Source: Solibacteraceae bacterium (GTDB lineage Bacteria; Acidobacteriota; Terriglobia; Bryobacterales; Bryobacteraceae). From it: 64,000 nucleotides of DNA. Positions within the stretch are counted from its first letter, which is position 1. Every line of letters begins with the position of its first letter. The DNA is taken from positions 248,001-312,000 of the forward strand of contig JALSRK010000052.1 in NCBI GenBank assembly GCA_026984795.1, in the 5' to 3' direction. The notes under the pieces are model-generated. The model saw only the letters and a list, made by a program, of their open reading frames with translations. It was not told where the DNA came from and ran no database searches. The position numbers and the translations under genes were made by a program. Shown here piece after piece: positions 26,644 through 33,861 of the stretch.

Positions 26644-27408
26644 TCACAAGAAATCGGCGAAGTTCCGCTTCAGCCGCCGGAAGATTCCAAACCCAACCGC
26701 GAGAAACAGCGCCGACACCAGGGGCAGCTTGATCAGCAGCGGCGCCGGCGGCATCCTCGCCTCGAAGACGACCGCTTGCAGCGCCAGCACCACCGCGGCG
26801 ATCGGGTTGTACTGGTACACCGACCGGAATTCCTGCGGGATCATCGTGAACGTATAGAAGATCGGCACCAGCCAGAACAGCACCGTGTTGGCCGATTCCA
26901 CCACGTATCGCATGTCCCGGAAATAGACGTCGAGCGCCGATGTCACCAGGCTCAGCCCGCAAACGAACACCCCCTCCAGGGCGAAGATCACGGGCAGCAG
27001 CAGCCAGTAACGGTTCACCCCATAGCCGGCATGGAGGACCAGGACTACCAGCAGCCCGATCTGAATCAGGAAGTGCAGCCCGTTAGAGAGCACCGTCGAG
27101 ATCGGCAGCAGCTCCCGCGGCATCGGCACTTTCTTTACCAGCCCGGCATTGCTGTATATCGACACGGTCGCCGACAGCCAGGCCAGCGAAAAGAAGTTGA
27201 ACACGACGATGCCGGAGAGCACTTTCAGATAGAAATCCTCGACGCCGGGGGGGCGGAAAATCTGCGTGAAGATGAAGGTCAGCACCCCCATCATCACCAG
27301 CGGGTTCAGCAGCGACCAGAACACCCCGAGCGACATGTTCCGGTAGCGGATCTTGAAGTCCCGCAACACCAGATTCCGTAACAGGAAGCTGTAGTTGTTG
27401 TACTGCAT
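26644..27408 (-). CDS. Polysaccharide ABC exporter permease (Wzm/KpsM type)
   Basis: Inner-membrane partner of the ATPase gene that follows. The 254-residue protein has about six membrane spans and ABC2-type motifs: RDFKIRYRNMSLGVFWSLLN at the coupling N-terminus, LVKKVPMPRELLPIS in the first loop, ALDVYFRDMRYVVE and the periplasmic re-entrant region FWLVPIFYT. ATG 27408 begins the conserved start; a TTG at 27426 is the alternative. The 209 bases between it and the radical SAM gene (27409-27617) show no gene, so it may have its own promoter. Confidence 0.92.
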   Translation of the reverse strand: MQYNNYSFLLRNLVLRDFKIRYRNMSLGVFWSLLNPLVMMGVLTFIFTQIFRPPGVEDFYLKVLSGIVVFNFFSLAWLSATVSIYSNAGLVKKVPMPRELLPISTVLSNGLHFLIQIGLLVVLVLHAGYGVNRYWLLLPVIFALEGVFVCGLSLVTSALDVYFRDMRYVVESANTVLFWLVPIFYTFTMIPQEFRSVYQYNPIAAVVLALQAVVFEARMPPAPLLIKLPLVSALFLAVGFGIFRRLKRNFADFL

Positions 27409-27617
27409 GGAAGCGGAAGCGCCCAAGTCTTCTATGGTACGCCAACCGCCGCCCCGGGCCGGTTCCCCGCTCCGTAAGGGTGCACTCCGGAACGGCTCGT
27501 CTGCTACGCAAAGTCCGGGAGGATGTCGGCTCTGCGCCGGCCACGCCCGGCTGGTGGTCGAGCCGCCGCCGGCCCCGGGGGCGGAGCCGGCGTTCGTCGA
27601 TTATCATTCCGGGCTGC

Positions 27618-29255
27618 TCAGGCCCAGTTGCGGCGCTCGATGATGGTCTTCGGTTCGTAGGTTTTGCCGCGGGCCAGCCGCTTCTCTTCGCGCTTGGCCG
27701 ACCACAACAGCAGCGGCCCCAGAAAGGCCGCCGCCATGCGCGCCGCGGCGCCGAACTCGATCTGCAGCTCGAAGCGAAGCTGGCGGACCTGCCGGGCCAC
27801 CGCTTCGTTGGTCTCCCTGAGACGCTTCTCCATCGCCCAAAGCATCCCGGTGTAAGCCGTCTTCAGCCCCTTGATCTCATTCTCGAACCGTTTCCGCACC
27901 CGCAGGTCCGGGTAATTCTTGTACCGCCGCCATCCGGCCAGCGTCGTGCGGCAGATCCGGAACAGGCTCGGCCCGTTCTTCTCGAAGTCCCGCTGGAAGG
28001 CCCAGTCGAGGAACTTTTTCGAGTCGTCCCGGGAAATCGCCGGGTGCTCGAAGTTGAACTTGTACTGGCCGTGGATGTCCGCCAGATCGACGTCGAGGAG
28101 CTTGCCCTTCTCCTTCATCTCCCGGTAGAGCGGCGTGCCCGGCACCGGCGTGTAGAGCATGAACTGGTGAAAATCGGTCCCGTGCGAGATCGCATACTCG
28201 ATCTCCTCGCGGATGTTCTCCGGCGTGTGGTGCTCGAGTCCGACGATGGTGGAACCCAGCAGCTTGATCCCGTGCTGCTGCAGCTCCCGGGCCAGCTCCT
28301 TCGTATCGGTTCCGTTCAGCTTCGAGTACTGGGACCGCGGCGACTCCAGTCCGATCCAGATCCACGAGATTCCCAACTGGACCAGTTCCTCCATCGTGTA
28401 CTTGCGGATCGCGTTGGCCGATGAGAATACGTAGAGCGCCCACGGCTTGTCCGCCCGCTTCATACAATCGAGAAGCTCCATCGCCCGCTTGCGCTGCAAC
28501 AGGAAGTTCTCGTCCATGATGAAGAAGGAATCGACGTTCAACTTCTCCTCGGCGTCGCACATCGCTTCGAACACTTCCTCACCGGTGCTGAGGAAGTTCA
28601 GCATCTTGCCTTTCCCGCCGAAGAAAGCCGACGTGGTGCAAAAGTTGCAGCCCATTGGGCAGCCCGCCGAGGGAATGATCGTCGCCGCCACCGAGCCTTG
28701 CGGCTGCGGGATGCGAACGCCCAATACCCGGTGGCCGAAAGCCGACGAGATCGTCGGATGCCGGATCGGTGCGTCCGGGTCCTCGCCCAGATAGCGGCGC
28801 ATCCACGAAATGCCATCGCCTTTGACGATGTGGTCGGCGTCCACTATGTTCTCGATCCCTGGTATCGCGGCCACGTGGCCCCCGACGACGACGACCGACT
28901 CCGGAGAGTGCTTGCGCACCAGCTTGCACATCTCCCTCACCTTGCCGACGTTCACAATGATCGATGAGATGCCGACGATGTCGTAGCGGTACCGCCGCAA
29001 CTCCCGGATGAAGTCGTCCCGGGTCGGAAAGTCCAGCACCGTGCACGGCGCGGAGATGTTCTCCTGGATCATGAGGATGCCCCACGAACGGTGGAACATC
29101 CGGAGTGAAAAGGCCCCCTGCGCGCGGGTGACCTGGTTGTGATAAAGCTCCATCGGATTGATAGAGCGGCTGCCGTACTCATCGTCCCGGGCATACGGGC
29201 CGAAAACGGAGCTGAGCAATACGCGGGCGTGTGCGCCCTTGGGATGGCGTTCCAT
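27618..29255 (-). CDS. B12-binding-domain radical SAM enzyme
   Basis: Iron-sulfur radical SAM protein of 545 residues. An N-terminal cobalamin-binding-like Rossmann domain (IVGISSIIVNVGKVREM ... VVVVGGHVAAIPG, without the DxHxxG motif for base-off B12) precedes the radical SAM barrel with CPMGCNFC (CxxxCxxC cluster ligands), FIMDENFLL and WIWIGLESP. A C-terminal helical region of about 130 residues is extra. ATG 29255 has a purine-rich AGAGAGA run upstream. It may act in lipid, hopanoid or polysaccharide methylation or rearrangement; the polysaccharide-export genes downstream make a glycan or lipid target plausible, but the substrate cannot be named. Confidence 0.85.
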   Translation of the reverse strand: MERHPKGAHARVLLSSVFGPYARDDEYGSRSINPMELYHNQVTRAQGAFSLRMFHRSWGILMIQENISAPCTVLDFPTRDDFIRELRRYRYDIVGISSIIVNVGKVREMCKLVRKHSPESVVVVGGHVAAIPGIENIVDADHIVKGDGISWMRRYLGEDPDAPIRHPTISSAFGHRVLGVRIPQPQGSVAATIIPSAGCPMGCNFCTTSAFFGGKGKMLNFLSTGEEVFEAMCDAEEKLNVDSFFIMDENFLLQRKRAMELLDCMKRADKPWALYVFSSANAIRKYTMEELVQLGISWIWIGLESPRSQYSKLNGTDTKELARELQQHGIKLLGSTIVGLEHHTPENIREEIEYAISHGTDFHQFMLYTPVPGTPLYREMKEKGKLLDVDLADIHGQYKFNFEHPAISRDDSKKFLDWAFQRDFEKNGPSLFRICRTTLAGWRRYKNYPDLRVRKRFENEIKGLKTAYTGMLWAMEKRLRETNEAVARQVRQLRFELQIEFGAAARMAAAFLGPLLLWSAKREEKRLARGKTYEPKTIIERRNWA

Positions 29256-29269
29256 TCTCTCTCTTCTTC

Positions 29270-29437
29270 TCAACTGCTATCGCCGCTGTCGGCCTCCACC
29301 TTTAGCAGCAGAGACAGGATCTCGGCGTCTTCAGCATTCTCGATCGTGAACCGGCGCCCAGGTGTTCGCAGGTAGGTTTCCCGGTGAGGCCGCAGCCTGG
29401 CACCGGTCCAGGAAGAATACTTAACAGTCCCTTTATC
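29270..29437 (-). CDS. Possible small ORF upstream of the radical SAM gene
   Basis: A 55-codon open stretch on the minus strand ends in TGA just 14 bases before the radical SAM ATG. Its second half (RRFTIENAEDAEILSLLLK) reads like real protein, with normal acidic/hydrophobic spacing in a part of the window less GC-rich than average, where open frames by chance are less likely. No ATG, GTG or TTG lies in frame; CTG codons would be the only starts. It may be a remnant, a non-canonically started leader, or chance. Confidence 0.25.
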   Translation of the reverse strand, partial: DKGTVKYSSWTGARLRPHRETYLRTPGRRFTIENAEDAEILSLLLKVEADSGDSS

Positions 29438-29522
29438 CTATCACGCTTGGGGGTCTCCGCACGGAGAAAGGCCGGCCCCCGTAGGATTCTTCCCGCCGGC
29501 TGCCCCCTCCCGGCGCCGGGCC

Positions 29523-30224
29523 TCACTGCCGGACCGCCCAGTGCACCCCGATCCCCCCGAGAATGAACCCCTCCGCCCCGCACACCGAGAAGCCGCACTC
29601 CTCGGCCAGCCGGCTGTAGCCCTTCATCGTCACGAAGGTCGCCAGCGAGTCCGGAATGTAAGTGTAGATCCGCGGGCGCCCGTGCAGCGCCAGCCCCCAG
29701 AAGAACCCTTGGACATAGAGGTAGCCCAGGTAGAGGCGCCGGAACACCCGGTTGCGCGGCAGGAAGAAGTCCAGCGTCACCAGCACGCCCCCGGGCTTCA
29801 GCACCCGGCGGATCTCACGCAGCGCACCGGCCAGGTCCGGGAAGTTTCGCATCCCATACCCTGTAAAGACTGCATGAAAAGTCTCATCAGCGAACGGCAG
29901 CCGCATCGCGTCGGCGCAGACCGGCCTGGGAACCCCGTGCCGGCGCGCCAGCCGCAACATGTTCAGCACGAGGTCCGCCGAGACCGCCAGGCTCCGCGGG
30001 CTCCGTGCCGCCACCAGTTTGGTGAAGTCCCCCGTGCCGCACGCCAGATCCAGCACCACGGCATCATCAGGCAACTGCGCCCGCTCCACCGCCCGGCGCT
30101 TCCAGCCCGGATCCATCCCGTAAGAGAAAACCCGCGTGATGAAATCGTAGTGCGGCGAGATGGTGTGGAACATCTCGCGCATCAGACGGGAATCCTGTTT
30201 CTCGGGGGGCAGCGGCCGGCTCAT
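29523..30224 (-). CDS. ubiE: Demethylmenaquinone methyltransferase, UbiE/MenG family
   Basis: SAM-dependent C-methyltransferase of the last step of menaquinone (or ubiquinone) synthesis. The 233 residues contain the UbiE start region MFHTISPHYDFITRVFSYGMDPGWKRR, SAM motif VLDLACGTGDF, CADAMRLPF, and the family signature GYGMRNFPDLAGALREIRRVLKPGG. ATG 30224 is used because it begins the conserved part. Menaquinone is the expected quinone if the host is an acidobacterium. A single gene with long non-coding flank upstream. Confidence 0.92.
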   Translation of the reverse strand: MSRPLPPEKQDSRLMREMFHTISPHYDFITRVFSYGMDPGWKRRAVERAQLPDDAVVLDLACGTGDFTKLVAARSPRSLAVSADLVLNMLRLARRHGVPRPVCADAMRLPFADETFHAVFTGYGMRNFPDLAGALREIRRVLKPGGVLVTLDFFLPRNRVFRRLYLGYLYVQGFFWGLALHGRPRIYTYIPDSLATFVTMKGYSRLAEECGFSVCGAEGFILGGIGVHWAVRQ

Positions 30225-30893
30225 AGGACAGCGTGCTTGGAAAGCAACCCTCGATTCTCGCACACGGGCCCGGCGCCGGCCACAAATCCGGCTGACATCC
30301 ATGATAGGTAATTGTCAAGGGGAGACGGAGGTCCTCGTGGTCCACCCGGGGGTGGACGGCTGAGTTGGAATTCGACGTCGAAGGCGGCGGCCTTCTTGCC
30401 GTGAGCACGGCGAAGGCGGCGAAGAATCCCGCGGCTAGGCCGGCGAGAGGCAACAGATCAAGCATCAGATGCGCCTGCATTATTTGGCAGGAAACCGGGC
30501 GCCGTCGCTTCTTTTCTTTGAGAGTCACGCTACCAGCGAAACACCCTGGGGTCTTCCGGAAATTGCGTCGTTTCGCCAGGCCGCAGCAGTCTTACGGGGC
30601 GGGGCGTTGTCCCAGCACACTCCGGGCCGGCGCCTCCGGCCACCGTAATGCTCTCCCCCTTTCCCATCCCGCGTCCCGGCGATGGCATAGGGCGGAGGAT
30701 GGACCAGAGATCGGCGGGGGATCATCGCCCGGCCGCCGGCGGCATCAGGGGGTGCTCGACATCGGCTCTTATCCGACGATCTTCGGCGGCGGTGGCGTGG
30801 ACCGTTTGCCGTGGTTCCCACCCGGCCCGCCCGGGGGAACACTCCGGGCTTCTCTCCCTCCCAAAGGCTCTGGCAGGTACAATGTTGGCAGCC
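30225..30893. other. Intergenic region without recognisable gene
   Basis: About 670 bases between divergent ubiE and sulfatase. I see no credible gene. Two hairpins are present: GTCCACCC/GGGTGGAC with a 2-base loop (30340-30357) and GGCCGG/CCGGCC with a 5-base loop (30625-30641), neither with a U-run. A minus-strand open frame beginning near 30465 with a hydrophobic stretch runs deep into ubiE and was not accepted. A TACAAT box at 30878-30883 could be the sulfatase -10. Confidence 0.5.
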
Positions 30894-32339
30894 ATGACGC
30901 GGGCAAGCTGGATCTCCACCCTTGTCTTCCTGGCTGCGGTGACGCCGGCGGCCTTCGGTGCAGACTCGGCGAAGCCCAACATCGTCTTCATCCTGGCCGA
31001 CGATCTGGGCTGGAGCGACGTCGGGTTCAACGGCGCCGACTTCTACGAGACGCCGAACATCGACCGCCTGGCCCGCCAGGGTATGATCTTCACCAACGCC
31101 TATAGCGGCGGCCCCAACTGCTCCCCAACCCGAGCCTGCCTGATGACCGGCGCCTACACGCCCCGGCACCACATCTGGACGCCGGGCGGCGGAGCGAAAG
31201 GCGACGTGCGCCGGATGAAGCTCAAAGTCCCGGTTCAGGCGCCTTTCTTCAAGCGCTCGGGCGTCGAGCCCTGGCCGCCGAACTTCGAGACCACGAACGA
31301 GCTGGATCCGGCCTTTGTCAGCATCGCCGAAGTGCTCCAAACTGCCGGCTACGTTTCCGGCCGCTTCGGCAAATGGCACCTCGGGCCGGACACCCAGGGC
31401 TTCGACTACAGCACCCTCGGAGCCGCCGACGACGGCAAGAAACGCTACTACGACGACCCGGACGCCACCGAGCGGCTCACCACCGCCGCGCTGGAGTTTA
31501 TCGAGAAACACCGCCACGACCCGTTCTTCGTCTATCTGCCCTACTGGGACGTCCACACCCCGCTGGTGGCGCACCCGGAGGCCGTGGCGAAGTACAAGGC
31601 CAAACTGGAGCGGTTCAAAACGGACCGCGAGTACAACCCGGTCTATGCGGCGATGATCGAGGCCGTGGACACGGGCGTCGGGCGCGTGATGGCCAAGCTG
31701 GCCGAGCTCGGACTCGAAGAGAACACGCTGTTGATCTTCTCCTCGGACAACGGCGGCGTCTCGAGCATCACCTACAACGACCCGTTGCGGGCGGGCAAAG
31801 GCTCCTTGTTCGAGGGCGGCATCCGGGTGGCGACCTGCATGCGCTGGCCGGCGGTGATCCAGCCCGGCACGCGGTGCGATACCCCGGTCACCAGCGTCGA
31901 TTTCCTGCCCACCTTCGCCGAGATCGCCGGCGCAGAACTGCCGAAGTCGCAGCCGGTGGACGGCGAGAGCTTCCTGCCCCTGCTCCGGGGCCAGCGGGCC
32001 CTCGAAGACCGGGCCATCTTCTGGCACTACCCTCTTTATCTCTCCGGCAGGAACCGGACCAACTTCATCCCCTTCCCCGGCGGGACCCCGGGCAAAGGCC
32101 CCGGCTGGCGGACTACGCCGGTGAGCGCCATCCGGAAGGGCGACTGGAAGCTGCTCGAGTTCTTCGAGGACGGCCACATCGAGCTCTACAACCTGCGGGA
32201 GGACATCGGCGAGAAGCACGACCTGGCCCAGAAGATGCCCGCCAAGGCCCGCGAGCTGCTGGAGAAGCTCCACGCCTGGCAGCGGGCGGTGGGAGCGCCG
32301 ATTCCGAAAGAGCCGAACCCGGTCTACGGCGGAAGCTGA
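30894..32339 (+). CDS. Secreted sulfatase, formylglycine-dependent
   Basis: Type I sulfatase (alkaline phosphatase superfamily) hydrolysing sulfate esters, probably on polysaccharides. The 481-residue protein has a signal peptide (LVFLAAVTPAAFGA), metal-site Asp pair in NIVFILADDLGWSD, the modification motif NCSPTRACLMTG (Cys76 converted to formylglycine; CxPxR), GKWHLGPD, and FSSDNGG near the second metal site. An ATG at 30882 would add four residues. The formylglycine-generating enzyme is not in the window. Its neighbours do not name the substrate; S1-family sulfatases in such bacteria often serve host or algal glycans. Confidence 0.92.
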   Translation: MTRASWISTLVFLAAVTPAAFGADSAKPNIVFILADDLGWSDVGFNGADFYETPNIDRLARQGMIFTNAYSGGPNCSPTRACLMTGAYTPRHHIWTPGGGAKGDVRRMKLKVPVQAPFFKRSGVEPWPPNFETTNELDPAFVSIAEVLQTAGYVSGRFGKWHLGPDTQGFDYSTLGAADDGKKRYYDDPDATERLTTAALEFIEKHRHDPFFVYLPYWDVHTPLVAHPEAVAKYKAKLERFKTDREYNPVYAAMIEAVDTGVGRVMAKLAELGLEENTLLIFSSDNGGVSSITYNDPLRAGKGSLFEGGIRVATCMRWPAVIQPGTRCDTPVTSVDFLPTFAEIAGAELPKSQPVDGESFLPLLRGQRALEDRAIFWHYPLYLSGRNRTNFIPFPGGTPGKGPGWRTTPVSAIRKGDWKLLEFFEDGHIELYNLREDIGEKHDLAQKMPAKARELLEKLHAWQRAVGAPIPKEPNPVYGGS

Positions 32340-32595
32340 CCGGGTGGCGCCGGGATCTGCACCGCGGCCATCAGCCATTCGGAGCCGGAAGAGCCTCCCT
32401 CATGGGGAGGAGACATCCCAGGGCGGTTCGGACGCGAGCGGCTACTCCAATCCTAACGTATTGAAAATACGGATATAACTACTGCAGGAGCCCTGCGGGA
32501 GGCGGGAAGGGCCCCCCTCATATGAGCATGTATCACTCAAGTATTCTGGTCTACACCGCAGTCTTGCCGTATGCGATTTATTTAGAAAATATGAC
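32340..32595. other. Intergenic region after sulfatase
   Basis: No gene seen. It contains CCTCCC-TCATG-GGGAGG near the sulfatase end without a U-run, and CGTATT-GAA-AATACG (32457-32471), a perfect 6-bp hairpin. Base composition becomes AT-rich toward the hsp20 promoter. Confidence 0.4.
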
Positions 32596-32624
32596 TTGAC
32601 AAGAATCATATCCTGTGCGATATA
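32596..32624 (+). promoter_or_regulatory. Sigma-70-type promoter of hsp20
   Basis: Consensus TTGACA (32596-32601), a 17-base spacer and GATATA (32619-32624). Transcription from about 32631 gives a leader near 98 bases. No CIRCE element or sigma-32-type box is apparent, which leaves control to the structured leader. Confidence 0.75.
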
Positions 32625-32632
32625 GGAAGTAG

Positions 32633-32720
32633 GGCAGCCAAAGTTGGTTCCGGGCCTTTCGGTCCGGGCCATGCTCACGGCTGCCAAGCTGGGAATCAGA
32701 AATGATTCTCATCAGGAGGT
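32633..32720 (+). promoter_or_regulatory. Structured 5' leader of hsp20, possible RNA thermometer
   Basis: The leader can fold into an outer stem GGCAGCC/GGCTGCC (32633-32639 with 32679-32685) enclosing CCGGGCC-TTTC-GGTCCGG (32650-32667, one G-U), then GAATCA-GAAA-TGATTC (32693-32708), a perfect GAAA-tetraloop hairpin ending five bases before the AGGAGGT ribosome site (32714-32720). Small heat-shock genes are often controlled by leader thermometers; I see no long anti-Shine-Dalgarno pairing, so thermosensing is unproven. Confidence 0.45.
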
Positions 32721-32728
32721 GACAGTCC

Positions 32729-33196
32729 ATGCTGGAGAGGATGTTTGAAGAGTTCGATCGCATGCGTCGGGAGATGGATCGTCTCTTTGAACGGACTTTC
32801 GGTTCCCGTTGGACTCCGACCGAAACCTCTGGCGAGTGGACGTTCACGCTTCCGGTGGAGACCGGCTGGACGAATGACTACTTGAATCTGCGGTTCATCC
32901 TGCCGGGCGTCACCGAGAAGGATTTCGACCTGACCGTCCAAGGCAACCAGTTGGTGATCCGCGGCGAGCGGAAAGCTCCGGAGAACTTCGGCCGTGAGGA
33001 TACCGTCTGGCACGCCATTCCGTACGGCAAGTTCGAGCGGGTGGTCGACCTGCCGAACGGTCTGGATCTGGAGCACATCGAGGCCCACTTGCACGATGGG
33101 GTGCTGGACATCCGGATCCCGTTGACGGCCGAAGTGAAGCCGCGCCGGATCGAGATCAAGGCCGGCGAGGAGCGCAAGCAGCTCGCGGCGGCATAG
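32729..33196 (+). CDS. Small heat-shock protein Hsp20/alpha-crystallin
   Basis: ATP-independent holdase of 155 residues that forms oligomers and protects unfolding proteins. The N-terminal MLERMFEEFDRMRREMDRLF helix is followed by an alpha-crystallin domain (about residues 45-140) with YLNLRFILPGVTEKDFDLTV, GNQLVIRGERKAPE, FERVVDLPNGLDLEHIEAHL and DGVLDIRIPL; the C-terminal IxI-type anchor is weak (RRIEIKAG). AGGAGGT eight bases upstream of ATG 32729 is a strong ribosome site, with a structured leader before it and an intrinsic terminator after. Confidence 0.95.
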   Translation: MLERMFEEFDRMRREMDRLFERTFGSRWTPTETSGEWTFTLPVETGWTNDYLNLRFILPGVTEKDFDLTVQGNQLVIRGERKAPENFGREDTVWHAIPYGKFERVVDLPNGLDLEHIEAHLHDGVLDIRIPLTAEVKPRRIEIKAGEERKQLAAA

Positions 33197-33210
33197 TAGC
33201 TTTTCTTTGG

Positions 33211-33291
33211 GCCGCCGTGGAGGGCACGCCGAGGCTGCCCCCGCCATAGGGGCCTGCTCCTATTGCAGGGGCGGTCGCCCTCCATGGCGGC
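33211..33291. repeat. Long imperfect inverted repeat after hsp20
   Basis: Arms of 15 bases (33211-33225 and 33277-33291) pair with a single G-U mismatch and enclose 51 bases that can form further short stems (CCGCC/GGCGG, ATAGG/CCTAT). It begins 14 bases after the hsp20 stop and precedes the terminator. It could be a REP-like element, a 3'-UTR stabilising structure or a small RNA. I noticed no second copy in the window. Confidence 0.5.
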
Positions 33292-33299
33292 ATCAGGCG

Positions 33300-33325
33300 C
33301 CCGCCAAACGGCGGGGTGTTTTTTT
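33300..33325 (+). terminator. Intrinsic terminator of hsp20
   Basis: CCCGCC-AAAC-GGCGGG stem followed after GTG by seven T. It works only on the plus strand, ending the hsp20 transcript before the convergent response-regulator gene. Confidence 0.88.
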
Positions 33326-33423
33326 GTCCGCAAAACGGGCCGGCGGCAGGACGCGCAGGGAGCAAGCGTCTTAGGCGTGCAGCATCCACAGGCTCCAGGC
33401 GCGTGGTGGATCCGGATCCCGGC

Positions 33424-33858
33424 TCACTCGCAACACGTCCGACCCGGCAGCACGGTAACGGTAAGCCAGAAGGTCTCGATGGAGCGGATCACACCGGTCA
33501 GCTCCTCCAGCCCTTGGGGCTTGGTGACGTAGCAGTTGGCGCCGCGCTCGTAGGCCTCCAGCACGTCGGAAGCGGCCGAGGAAGAGGTGAACACCACCAC
33601 CGGGGTCCGTCTCCAGCCGCTGTGACGGCGGATGTCGGCCAGCACCTGGTGGCCGCTGCGCTTGGGCAGATTCAGGTCGAGCAGCACCAGGTCCGGCGGC
33701 CGCGAGGAGCGTTGCTCGAGCAGAGCGGTGGCCTCGGCCCCGTCGCGGACCACGCGGATCTGCTTGCGCGCCGGCCCCTCGGCCAGAGCCTCCTGGATCA
33801 GATACACGTCGCCCGGATTGTCCTCGACCAGCAGCACTTCGAAGACCGGGTGCGGCAT
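33424..33858 (-). CDS. Single-domain response regulator
   Basis: Receiver domain only (144 residues), of the Rcp1-like type that partners phytochrome-class or PAS histidine kinases. The acidic pair is in LVEDNPGD (Glu12, Asp13), the phospho-acceptor is Asp61 in LVLLDLNLPKRSG, with the switch Thr in VVVFTSS and Lys in YVTKPQ. No DNA-binding domain, so output is by protein contact or phosphorelay. It starts three bases after the sensor kinase stop. Confidence 0.93.
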   Translation of the reverse strand: MPHPVFEVLLVEDNPGDVYLIQEALAEGPARKQIRVVRDGAEATALLEQRSSRPPDLVLLDLNLPKRSGHQVLADIRRHSGWRRTPVVVFTSSSAASDVLEAYERGANCYVTKPQGLEELTGVIRSIETFWLTVTVLPGRTCCE

Positions 33859-33861
33859 CGC

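Noticed and set aside
30067..30465. Minus-strand frame with a hydrophobic helix (DLLPLAGLAAGFFAAFAVL)
   Set aside because: It runs about 150 bases into ubiE in another frame and has no ribosome site; the remaining sequence is not protein-like.
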